In this document: one piece after another, positions 1 through 6,245 of the stretch
Position numbering within the stretch: the stretch's first letter is position 1
How the letters are laid out: the number at the start of each line of letters is the position of its first letter
DNA from: a virus
IMG/VR virus record: IMGVR_UViG_3300011116_000171
Location: 1-34,207 of that record
Direction: 5' to 3' (one strand)
Length of the DNA: 34,207 bases
The notes under the pieces: generated by a model
Database searches by the model: none
What the model saw: only the letters and a program-made list of their open reading frames with translations
Told to the model about the DNA's origin: nothing
Program-made: the position numbers and the translations under genes

Positions 1-127
1 AGGATGAGAGAAATATGGAAAAGTACGACCCACACGAAGCAATAAATTACATTTACACAAACTCTGATGCATACGCATTAGCCAAGGGCCATTTGGCAGA
101 ACTTGAGGTTTGGAAGTCCAGCCTCAA
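1..127. repeat. Terminal direct repeat, left copy
   Basis: These 127 bases are identical to the last 127 bases of the window (34081-34207). Joining the copies gives continuous open frames: the 57-aa gene beginning at 33952 runs through the join and overlaps the gene that starts at 15. A length of exactly 127 equals a commonly used assembly k-mer, so the simplest reading is an assembler overlap on a circular or circularly permuted genome. It is then not a physical terminal repeat. Confidence 0.95.
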
Positions 128-344
128 GGCTATCAAGATGGCAGAGTCTAACGAGCAGACGGTGACCGCGCAAGAGCGTGAGGCATACCGGTCAGAAGAC
201 TATCAGAACCTTTCCAAAGCAATTGGTGAAGCAACCCGCCAAGTAGAAGCCCTGCGTTGGAAGTTGGAAGCCGCCAAGATGCGTTTTCAGGCATGGCAAA
301 CAGAATCCGCAAACAACCGTCAATTAGAAAGGCTAACCGTATGA
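15..344 (+). CDS. Hypothetical phage protein, helical (109 aa)
   Basis: The family is not recognised. The 109 aa product is charged and rich in Ala, Glu, Lys and Gln, with long heptad-like helices over about residues 20-100, so a mostly helical, perhaps coiled-coil protein is likely. There is no signal peptide or membrane segment. It overlaps the 57-aa gene that crosses the genome join. Its TGA stop overlaps the next ATG (ATGA at 341-344), so it is translationally coupled to the nuclease cluster downstream. That context suggests a role in phage DNA metabolism, but this is inference only. The first 113 bases of the gene appear again at the right end of the window. Confidence 0.8.
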   Translation: MEKYDPHEAINYIYTNSDAYALAKGHLAELEVWKSSLKAIKMAESNEQTVTAQEREAYRSEDYQNLSKAIGEATRQVEALRWKLEAAKMRFQAWQTESANNRQLERLTV

Positions 345-511
345 ACCTCGCAGAAGAACTCCTAATCCTAAAGATGAACGTTAAATTTTTTGAGACTGCA
401 CTTGCAAGTAATGACATTGAACTGTTGCTTGACATCGCTGTTGACGTAAGCGAATCCGCTGAAAAACTAGAGAAACTGACCTTTGACCATGCAAACAAAG
501 CTAATGCGTAA
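341..511 (+). CDS. Small hypothetical protein (56 aa)
   Basis: I chose the ATG at 341, which overlaps the upstream stop as ATGA. The frame stays open further upstream to 257, but that would overlap the previous gene by 88 bases. The product is an acidic amphipathic helical protein with a DIELLLDIAVDVSESAEKLE stretch in the middle. No conserved motif is recognised and there is no membrane segment. It lies between an unknown helical gene and a PD-(D/E)XK nuclease-like gene, overlapping the latter by 23 bases. Function unknown. Confidence 0.7.
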   Translation: MNLAEELLILKMNVKFFETALASNDIELLLDIAVDVSESAEKLEKLTFDHANKANA

Positions 512-863
512 TGCGTATGCCACGCATACAGATTATTCAGATTTCAAAGGGCTAATCGAAGAAAACCCAAACTTTGTACCTAGCAACGTTGATGGCATTG
601 CCGAGCGCAAAGGCAAGTTCTTGGTGATGGAGTGGAAACGCGACGGTGAGAAGGTCAGCAAAGGTCAGCAAATACTGCTACAGTCATTAGCCTCACTTCA
701 TAACTTTATGGTTGTGATTATTTACGGGGACACCGACAACGAAACGCGGATTGGCAAGTTTTATATTGTCCAGCCGACGGGCAGTTGTATATTGGCCGGC
801 AACGGTATTAAGATGTTTAAAGAATATTACAGAACATGGTACGACTGGGCAGATGGCAAGTAA
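489..863 (+). CDS. PD-(D/E)XK nuclease-like protein (VRR-NUC-like)
   Basis: The 124 aa product shows the core of a PD-(D/E)XK nuclease. Asp35 lies in a NVDGIAE segment, and E48-W-K50 follows after a short beta strand (KFLVMEWK). A GQQ (59-61) comes next, as in VRR-NUC and Holliday-junction-resolvase-like folds. In this superfamily the Asp, Glu and Lys bind metal and cut DNA. The ATG at 489 was preferred over an in-frame TTG at 483, and the ATG at 504 is a third option. It overlaps both neighbours and is followed by an HNH nuclease and RusA, so a recombination or DNA-processing role is likely. Assignment is by motif only. Confidence 0.65.
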   Translation: MQTKLMRNAYATHTDYSDFKGLIEENPNFVPSNVDGIAERKGKFLVMEWKRDGEKVSKGQQILLQSLASLHNFMVVIIYGDTDNETRIGKFYIVQPTGSCILAGNGIKMFKEYYRTWYDWADGK

Positions 864-1128
864 ACAGGAACGGGAACATAATCAAAAAATGGCATCCATC
901 GGGTGCATTCTTTGTACGCATCTCGGCTACAGCGAAACCCCTGCGGAACTCCACCATATACGAAATGGAAGTACTCGAAGAGGCGACGCGCCTGTTATCC
1001 CCCTCTGTCCCAATCACCACCGCTTTGGCCCCGATGGATTTCACTTCTTGGGTCGCAGGGCATTTGAGCGTAAGTTTGGACTCACCCAAGAGCATCTATT
1101 ACAAATGGCACTGGCGAAACTATGCTGA
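853..1128 (+). CDS. Ref-like HNH nuclease
   Basis: The 91 aa product matches the layout of the Ref (recombination enhancement function) nuclease family known from phage P1, where Ref is a RecA-dependent HNH enzyme. Visible residues are the C18-x2-C21 zinc pair, an HHIR box at 34-37, PLCP at 50-53, and HHR at 55-57 followed by GPDGFH. The start at 853 (ATGGCAAGTAAACAG) gives the N-terminus expected for the family and overlaps the upstream stop by 11 bases. The open frame itself extends to 751 but would lie over the previous gene. It stands between a PD-(D/E)XK protein and RusA. The family assignment is firm. RecA dependence here is inferred. Confidence 0.8.
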   Translation: MASKQEREHNQKMASIGCILCTHLGYSETPAELHHIRNGSTRRGDAPVIPLCPNHHRFGPDGFHFLGRRAFERKFGLTQEHLLQMALAKLC

Positions 1129-1481
1129 TATTGTCACTCCCACTGCCGCCATCTGTGAATCACTATTGGGGGAGCCAAGGAAACAGAAGGTTCGTAAGCA
1201 AAGCCGGCAAAGAGTTCAAGCTAAAAGTGCAGGAGTATGTGCTGGAATATCGAGTACCGAAGTTGGGAACCGCCCGCCTGCAAATGACAGTGACGTTGCA
1301 CCCCCGCGACAAGCGTAAGCAGGACATCGACAACCGAATCAAAGCTTTATGGGATGCGTTGGCTGATGCCGGTGTATTTGATGACGACGAGCAGATTGAC
1401 GTTTTGATGGTGCAACGCGGCGAAATCGTTAAAGGTGGCGCCTGCCGCGTAGAGATTGAGGTGCTTGATGATAGTAAATAA
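1122..1481 (+). CDS. rusA: RusA-type Holliday junction resolvase
   Basis: RusA enzymes are small dimeric endonucleases that cut four-way junctions, and in phages they clear branched DNA before packaging. The 119 aa length is typical. The N-terminus has the LPLPPSVNHYW signature (6-16). The catalytic region reads K66-Q-D68-I-D70-N-R-I-K74, with further acidic residues at D87-D89, matching the three conserved Asp and one Lys of the family. The ATG at 1122 overlaps the end of the Ref-like gene, and the methyltransferase ATG lies 14 bases before this stop. The tight overlaps indicate a co-translated nuclease operon. Confidence 0.92.
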   Translation: MLILSLPLPPSVNHYWGSQGNRRFVSKAGKEFKLKVQEYVLEYRVPKLGTARLQMTVTLHPRDKRKQDIDNRIKALWDALADAGVFDDDEQIDVLMVQRGEIVKGGACRVEIEVLDDSK

Positions 1482-2148
1482 CTTGACCGTCACCGAGTAC
1501 ACCGAGGCTTACTACGACGAACACAAAGAACAGGGGCTGGATTACCTTGGTCATGGGTATTGGCAGGAAGAATACGCAAAGATGGTTACAGAAGCCTGCA
1601 AAACCCCCGCAGAGGGCTTGGTTGTAGATGCTGGCTGTGCGTGTGGGTCAATTCTAAAAGGCTTTCACAAACTCGGTTATCGCGTATTTGGCGCCGATTT
1701 AAACGAACACATGATTCAGATTGGTCGGAAGCACTTTGGCTTTTATGCCAATGAACTGGTTTGTGGCTCAATATCTGACCTACCGGTGCTGACCGAAAGC
1801 GTTGACTTAGTTCACACCGCGCAAGTTTTAGAGCATATTCCGCAGGAACACATGGACGACATATTGCAAGAGTTCAACCGAATCCTAAAACCAAATGGGC
1901 GCGTGTTTATCTGTTTAGATGCGGTAAAAGACGGTGAAACGGTGGAAATGTACATGGGCGACCCGACGCACGTAAACATTCAGCCCATCAATTATTGGTA
2001 CAGACTATTCCAAAAACATGGTTTTATGTTTGACGTTGAGGCATACAACCGATTCGTGCGGTCTGAATACAAACCCACAGAAGGACAAAAAAACAATTTT
2101 TTTGACGAATATCCGTATTGGAGTGTGTGGATTTTGCAAAAAACCTAA
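1468..2148 (+). CDS. Class I SAM-dependent methyltransferase
   Basis: The 226 aa product has a Rossmann methyltransferase fold (Methyltransf_11-like). Motif I is V52-V-D54-A-G-C-A-C-G60, a variant in which Cys replaces one glycine of the usual DxGxGxG. Motif II ends in the acidic D of FGADLNEH, and a post-I segment reads DLVHTAQVLEHI. This class usually methylates small molecules or proteins, and no DNA-methyltransferase (N/D)PP(Y/W) motif is present, so the substrate is unknown. I chose the ATG at 1468, inside the end of rusA. It is the last gene of the early arm and ends exactly at a -10-like TATAAT. Possible roles are nucleotide or surface modification. Confidence 0.8.
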   Translation: MIVNNLTVTEYTEAYYDEHKEQGLDYLGHGYWQEEYAKMVTEACKTPAEGLVVDAGCACGSILKGFHKLGYRVFGADLNEHMIQIGRKHFGFYANELVCGSISDLPVLTESVDLVHTAQVLEHIPQEHMDDILQEFNRILKPNGRVFICLDAVKDGETVEMYMGDPTHVNIQPINYWYRLFQKHGFMFDVEAYNRFVRSEYKPTEGQKNNFFDEYPYWSVWILQKT

Positions 2149-2154
2149 TATAAT
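2149..2154 (+). promoter_or_regulatory. -10-like element before the Dps-like gene
   Basis: A perfect TATAAT begins right after the methyltransferase stop codon, 21 bases before the AGGAG and next ATG. No convincing -35 hexamer is found 16-18 bases upstream, so this is either a weak or activator-dependent promoter, or chance. Confidence 0.35.
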
Positions 2155-2175
2155 TGGGTAACTACAGGAGTTCTT

Positions 2176-2535
2176 ATGCAAGAAAACTGCTCACTCTTCT
2201 TGGCAACGTTGCTACACTCCGCAACGAACACCCATTTTTTTCACTGGAGTACGGACTCCTACTCTAAGCACGTGGCGCTCGCTGAGTACTACGACGAGAT
2301 TGTTGACCTGACCGACCAGTTGGCTGAGGCTTTTATGGGCAAATATGGCAAGCTAACCAGCTTTCCGAGCGCATATCACCAGCCAAAAGACCCTGTTAAA
2401 TACCTAGAATCACTGCAAACCTTTGTGGCTGAAGCCCGCCAAGATTTGCCGCAGGACTCAGAACTGCAAAACCTGATTGATGAGATTGCAGACCTTATCA
2501 ACACAACCACCTATAAACTCAAATTCCTAAAGTAA
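2176..2535 (+). CDS. Dps/ferritin-like protein
   Basis: The 119 aa product resembles the ferritin-like Dps fold found in several phages. The N-terminal helix carries a T-x-H-F-F-H-W pattern around residues 18-24. It is followed by a KHxALAEYYDEIVDLTDQLAE helix, where the His, Asp and Glu residues match those that form Dps metal sites. In bacteria Dps proteins oxidise and store iron and protect DNA. It is shorter than a typical Dps (about 160 aa), so cage formation cannot be assumed. A good AGGAG precedes the ATG. It starts the unit leading to the four small basic proteins. The role in infection is unknown, with DNA protection or oxidative defence as candidates. Confidence 0.7.
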   Translation: MQENCSLFLATLLHSATNTHFFHWSTDSYSKHVALAEYYDEIVDLTDQLAEAFMGKYGKLTSFPSAYHQPKDPVKYLESLQTFVAEARQDLPQDSELQNLIDEIADLINTTTYKLKFLK

Positions 2536-2544
2536 GGAGCAATC

Positions 2545-2745
2545 ATGCCTTTAGACAAGTCAGGCAGTAAAAAGTCCGTTGGTATCAACATCAAAAAAGA
2601 AATGAAGGCTGGCAAGCCAAAGAAGCAGGCTGTTGCCATCGCTTTGAACGTTGAACGCGACAACGCTAGAGGTAAGCGCAAGGCCGCCTTGGAAGAGGCT
2701 TACGGTCGCTTTCTAGGTAAGCGCGACGAAAAAGAGAAGATGTAA
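2545..2745 (+). CDS. Small basic protein, DUF6496-like
   Basis: This 66 aa, strongly basic protein begins MPLDKSGSKKSVGINI and carries the KPKKQAVAIALN motif. That combination is familiar from many phage genomes as a small family of unknown function (I recall it as DUF6496). AAGGAG precedes the start. Its stop overlaps the next ATG as TAATG. The composition and clustering with three other Lys/Arg-rich peptides suggest nucleic-acid binding, but no function is established. Confidence 0.75.
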   Translation: MPLDKSGSKKSVGINIKKEMKAGKPKKQAVAIALNVERDNARGKRKAALEEAYGRFLGKRDEKEKM

Positions 2746-3011
2746 TGAGCAGGCGCGACCAAATACGTGCGGCGATGGATAAGCACGAAAAGCCCATCGC
2801 TAAAACGACCAAAGGTAAGGGTCGGCACTATTTGACCGCAGAAGAGGGCGCCGGTATGACGGAAGCCGGCAGAAAAGCCTACAACAGGGCAAACAACGCA
2901 AACTTAAAGGCTCCAACCGCCAGTGGCCCAAGACACGACAGTTTCTGTGCAAGGTCTAAAGGCTGGACGGGTGAGCGTGGTAAAGCCGCAAGAGCAAGGT
3001 GGAAATGCTAA
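2745..3011 (+). CDS. Small basic protein, DUF6321-like
   Basis: The 88 aa product contains the signature MTEAGRKAYNRANNANLKAP, then SGPRHDSFCARSKGW and a C-terminal ARARWKC. This is a recurring phage protein of unknown function (I recall it as DUF6321). Two cysteines flank a basic C-terminal half. It is coupled to both neighbours by TAATG overlaps. A DNA- or RNA-binding role is plausible from composition only. Confidence 0.78.
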   Translation: MSRRDQIRAAMDKHEKPIAKTTKGKGRHYLTAEEGAGMTEAGRKAYNRANNANLKAPTASGPRHDSFCARSKGWTGERGKAARARWKC

Positions 3012-3199
3012 TGAAAGACGGACTTTATGCCAATATTCACCGCAAACGCGCTCGTATCAAGGCGGGGTCGGGTGAACGTATGAAACGCGCTGGGGAGGAA
3101 GGGCGCCCAACCGCGCAGGACTTCAAAGAATCTGCTAAGACTGCTAAAAAGCCACGCAGACAGCATATTGCCGAAGCTATGGCAAAGAAGGGAATGTAA
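3011..3199 (+). CDS. Small basic phage protein (62 aa)
   Basis: I chose the ATG at 3011, which overlaps the previous stop as TAATG. The frame is open to a GTG at 2999. The product begins MKDGLYANIHRKRARIKAGS and continues GERMKRAGEEGRPTAQDF, a recurrent phage peptide. It is extremely rich in Lys and Arg, with no membrane segment. Function unknown. It is third in a chain of four TAATG-coupled basic proteins. Confidence 0.72.
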   Translation: MKDGLYANIHRKRARIKAGSGERMKRAGEEGRPTAQDFKESAKTAKKPRRQHIAEAMAKKGM

Positions 3200-3348
3200 T
3201 GGAACACATGAACAAGAAGTTCAAGCCTGAGAACGCTTTGCTTAGACCGCACAAAGAGACCACGCTTGAAAAGAACCAAAAGGCACGTGAGAAGCGTAAA
3301 GCCGCATTGCTTGCTCACTTTAATAAGTTTGCGAAGGACATCGCTTAA
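3199..3348 (+). CDS. Very small basic protein (49 aa)
   Basis: The ATG at 3199 overlaps the preceding stop (TAATG), and the reading frame ends at TAA 3346-3348. The 49 aa product (MEHMNKKFKPENALLRPHKE, then a KNQKAREKRKAALLAHFNKF segment) is helical and basic, like its three upstream neighbours. The exact coupling of four genes by the same overlap supports translation. No family is recognised. Confidence 0.65.
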   Translation: MEHMNKKFKPENALLRPHKETTLEKNQKAREKRKAALLAHFNKFAKDIA

Positions 3349-3357
3349 CTGTACAAT
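3329..3357 (+). promoter_or_regulatory. Sigma70-like promoter before the ParB/methyltransferase gene
   Basis: TTGCGA (3329-3334) and TACAAT (3352-3357) are separated by 17 bases, scoring 4/6 and 5/6 against the consensus. Transcription would begin near 3364, about 26 bases before the ATG at 3390. The following gene lacks a clear Shine-Dalgarno. Confidence 0.5.
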
Positions 3358-3389
3358 TTAAGCATCATTAACTAATCACTTGGTTAACC

Positions 3390-4577
3390 ATGCAAATACA
3401 AGAAGTCGCTGTAGAAGCGTTAATTCCTTACGCTAAAAATTCAAGAACCCACTCCGATGCACAAGTGGCACAAATCGCCGCAAGCATTAAAGAGTTCGGG
3501 TGGACTAACCCAATACTAGTTGACGGAACCAAAGGCATCATCGCCGGACATGGCAGATTGATGGCCGCCCGCAAGTTGGGTCTAGTCAAAGTACCGGTCA
3601 TTGAACTTAAAGATATGACTGAAAGCCAAAAGAAGGCTTATGTCATCGCTGATAACCAGTTAGCCATGAACGCTGGATGGGATATTGAGTTGCTCAAAAT
3701 AGAGGTTGCCGACTTAAACGAGGACGGTTTTGACCTTGAACTGCTAGGTTTTGACAATAAGATGCTGGATTCCCTGCTGGAGCCGGAGGTCAAAGAAGGC
3801 TTGACCGATGAAGAGCAAGTGCCGGAAGTGCCAAAAGAACCCAAAACAAAGTTGGGCGACGTGTATATCATGGGCGAACACCGCCTTATGTGTGGGGATA
3901 GCACCAGCATAGAATCGGTAGAAAAGCTGACCGATGGCTTGGTGGACATCCTAGTAACCGACCCACCGTACAACGTAGCGTATGAGGGCAAAACTAAAGA
4001 AGCCTTAACTATTCAAAACGACTCTATGGGGGACGACCAATTCCGTCAGTTCCTACGCGATGCCTTTGTAGCGGCAGACGCAGTAATGAAACAGGGCGCG
4101 GTATTCTACATTTGGCACGCAGATTCTGAGGGATATAACTTTCGGGGCGCGTGCAAGGATGCTGGCTGGAAGGTGCGTCAATGCCTAATATGGGCTAAAG
4201 ATACTATGGTTATGGGACGTCAGGACTATCACTGGAAGCATGAACCCTGCCTGTATGGCTGGAAAGAGGGCGCCTCTCACCTTTGGGCGGCAGACCGTAA
4301 GCAAACGACTATTATCGAATGCAAGCGACCTAGGGTTAACGATATACACCCTACCATGAAGCCTGTGGAACTGATGGAATACCAAATACTGAACAACACC
4401 AAAGGACAGGACGTTGTGTTGGACTTGTTTGGGGGTTCCGGCTCAACCCTTATTGCTTGCGAGAAAACAGGCAGGAAGGCCCGTTTAATGGAACTAGACC
4501 CCAAGTATTGCGACGTTATCGTCAAACGTTGGGAAGATTTCACTGGTAAGAAAGCTGAACTACTTTCGGAGTTATAA
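3390..4577 (+). CDS. ParB/Srx-domain DNA methyltransferase (orphan, beta-class)
   Basis: The 395 aa fusion protein has two parts. The N-terminal domain is a ParB/sulfiredoxin-like fold, with LIPYAKNSRTHSDAQVAQIA, an AGHGRLMAAR box at 52-61, and KAYVIADNQLA. The C-terminal domain is a DNA amino-methyltransferase with DPPY at 191-194 (catalytic) and the SAM-binding DLFGGSGS at 345-352. DPPY preceding the SAM motif is the beta-class order of N6-adenine/N4-cytosine enzymes. No restriction partner lies nearby, so it is an orphan methylase that may protect phage DNA or mark packaging or replication sites. It lies just before the terminase genes. The start lacks a good ribosome-binding site, but the protein N-terminus fits the family. 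Confidence 0.92.
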   Translation: MQIQEVAVEALIPYAKNSRTHSDAQVAQIAASIKEFGWTNPILVDGTKGIIAGHGRLMAARKLGLVKVPVIELKDMTESQKKAYVIADNQLAMNAGWDIELLKIEVADLNEDGFDLELLGFDNKMLDSLLEPEVKEGLTDEEQVPEVPKEPKTKLGDVYIMGEHRLMCGDSTSIESVEKLTDGLVDILVTDPPYNVAYEGKTKEALTIQNDSMGDDQFRQFLRDAFVAADAVMKQGAVFYIWHADSEGYNFRGACKDAGWKVRQCLIWAKDTMVMGRQDYHWKHEPCLYGWKEGASHLWAADRKQTTIIECKRPRVNDIHPTMKPVELMEYQILNNTKGQDVVLDLFGGSGSTLIACEKTGRKARLMELDPKYCDVIVKRWEDFTGKKAELLSEL

Positions 4578-4907
4578 ATGGCACAAGGTAAAGAACACAA
4601 GCCAACCCAAGAGAACAGGGACTTAGTGCGTCGTTACTCTGCGTTAGGGGTAACGTATGAAGACATTGCACTTAAGCTAAAAATCAACGACGACACTCTC
4701 AAGAAGTATTACCAAGAGGAACTAGACGACGGTCGTATTGATGCCAACGCGGTTATTGCTGGCACTTTGTTTAATCAAGCAAAGAAGGGCAACACTGCGG
4801 CGGCTATCTTTTGGCTCAAAACCCGCGCCCGCTGGAAAGAGACTCAGGTCAACGAGGTATCCGGCAAAGACGGTGGCGACATCAGCATAACTTGGGCTGA
4901 TGCCTAA
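4578..4907 (+). CDS. Terminase small subunit (probable)
   Basis: The 109 aa product has an HTH-like N-terminal half, with the YSALGVTYEDIALKLKINDD and TLKKYYQEEL segments. After it comes a helical section ANAVIAGTLFNQAKKGNTAA and then AIFWLKTRARWKE. This architecture is typical of small DNA-binding proteins encoded directly before TerL, which recognise the packaging site and recruit the large subunit. It begins the codon after the methyltransferase stop and overlaps terL by 8 bases. The assignment rests on HTH and position. Confidence 0.75.
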   Translation: MAQGKEHKPTQENRDLVRRYSALGVTYEDIALKLKINDDTLKKYYQEELDDGRIDANAVIAGTLFNQAKKGNTAAAIFWLKTRARWKETQVNEVSGKDGGDISITWADA

Positions 4908-6243
4908 AAAAATAAAGCTAAAGTACCGCCCGCGCCCAATCTTTGAGGACTTCCATAAAAGAAAACAGCGCTGGGCAGTCATAGTCGCGCACCGACGTGC
5001 GGGAAAGACGGTTGCTTGCATCAATGAGCTGGTTGTAAAAGCACTGCTGGAAAAGAAGCCAAGCGCCCGATACGCATATATTGCACCGTACTACGCACAG
5101 GCTAAAAGCATCGCTTTTGACTATCTAATGCAGTTTTCCGAGCCTTTTAGGGCAAAACATAACGTTTCCGAGCTTTGGGTTGAGCTTTTTAATGGGGCGC
5201 GAATCAGGCTGTTTGGTGCTGACAATCCTGATGCACTTAGGGGTTTATACCTTGATGGCCTTATTTTGGACGAATACGCAGATATGAAGCCCAGCGTGTG
5301 GGGTAGCGTCCTGCGCCCACTCCTGTCCGACCGTATGGGTTGGGCTGTGTTTATCGGTACACCAAAGGGCCACAACGCGTTCTATGACATATACCAATAT
5401 GCCAACCTAAATCAGGACAGTTGGTACTGCAAAACCTTGCGTGCCAGCCAAACCAACATCATTAGCCAGCCCGAACTAGACGATGCCCTGCGCTCTATGA
5501 CGGTTGACCAATATCAGCAGGAGTTTGAATGCTCGTTTGAAGCCGCTATCTTGGGCGCGATATACGGAACGGAACTCAGACTCATCACCGATGCCGGCAG
5601 GATTACCAAGGTTGAGGCTGACCCAATGTATCCGGTTCATACTGCTTGGGACTTAGGGTTCAACGATGCCACAGCTATTTGGTGGTATCAGGTGGTTATG
5701 GGTGAAATACGAGTGCTTGATTACCATGAGGCGCATGGTCAACCCATCGTCTACTATGCGAACCAAATCAAAGAGCGACCATACGAATATGGCACGCATT
5801 GGTTGCCCCACGATGCACGAGCCAAAACTTTGGCAAGCGGTGGAAAGTCAATAATTGAACAATTAATTGACAAATTACCCCAAAAAAGTGGAAATTTGTT
5901 TAAAATAGTTCCTAATTTGTCGTTGCAAGACGGTATTCAAGCAACAAGGCTGGCTTTAGCCCGCACTTGGTTTGATGGATTCAAATGCAACGAGGGAATT
6001 GAGTGTTTGCGGCAATACCAAAGGGAATACGATGAAGATAAGAAAGTATTTCGAGACAAGCCTCGGCATGACTGGACGAGCCATGGAGCGGATGCTTTTA
6101 GGATGCTTGCTGTGGCTTGGCGAGATGAATCTGAAATTGAAAAGCAAAATCAGCCGCTTAAGGGCTTATTTGTTGGACAGACTGACGTAACCCTTGAAGA
6201 AATGTGGCGAAGCACACCTAAGACTACTCACCAAAGGTATTAA
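4900..6243 (+). CDS. terL: Terminase large subunit
   Basis: The 447 aa packaging motor has an ATPase with Walker A AHRRAGKT (30-37) and Walker B LILDE (121-125, catalytic Glu125). The C-terminal RNase H-like nuclease has the first metal-binding Asp in WDLGFND (D251, D256) and a later one in HGADAF (D398). It pumps DNA into the procapsid through the portal and cuts concatemers. The length is typical. It overlaps the small subunit gene by 8 bases, and the portal gene begins 2 bases after its stop. The nuclease family cannot be used here to decide between headful and cos packaging. Confidence 0.95.
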   Translation: MPKKIKLKYRPRPIFEDFHKRKQRWAVIVAHRRAGKTVACINELVVKALLEKKPSARYAYIAPYYAQAKSIAFDYLMQFSEPFRAKHNVSELWVELFNGARIRLFGADNPDALRGLYLDGLILDEYADMKPSVWGSVLRPLLSDRMGWAVFIGTPKGHNAFYDIYQYANLNQDSWYCKTLRASQTNIISQPELDDALRSMTVDQYQQEFECSFEAAILGAIYGTELRLITDAGRITKVEADPMYPVHTAWDLGFNDATAIWWYQVVMGEIRVLDYHEAHGQPIVYYANQIKERPYEYGTHWLPHDARAKTLASGGKSIIEQLIDKLPQKSGNLFKIVPNLSLQDGIQATRLALARTWFDGFKCNEGIECLRQYQREYDEDKKVFRDKPRHDWTSHGADAFRMLAVAWRDESEIEKQNQPLKGLFVGQTDVTLEEMWRSTPKTTHQRY

Positions 6244-6245
6244 AC

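Noticed and set aside
751-852. N-terminal extension of the Ref-like frame
   Set aside because: It would overlap the upstream nuclease-like gene by over 100 bases. The family N-terminus begins at the ATG at 853.
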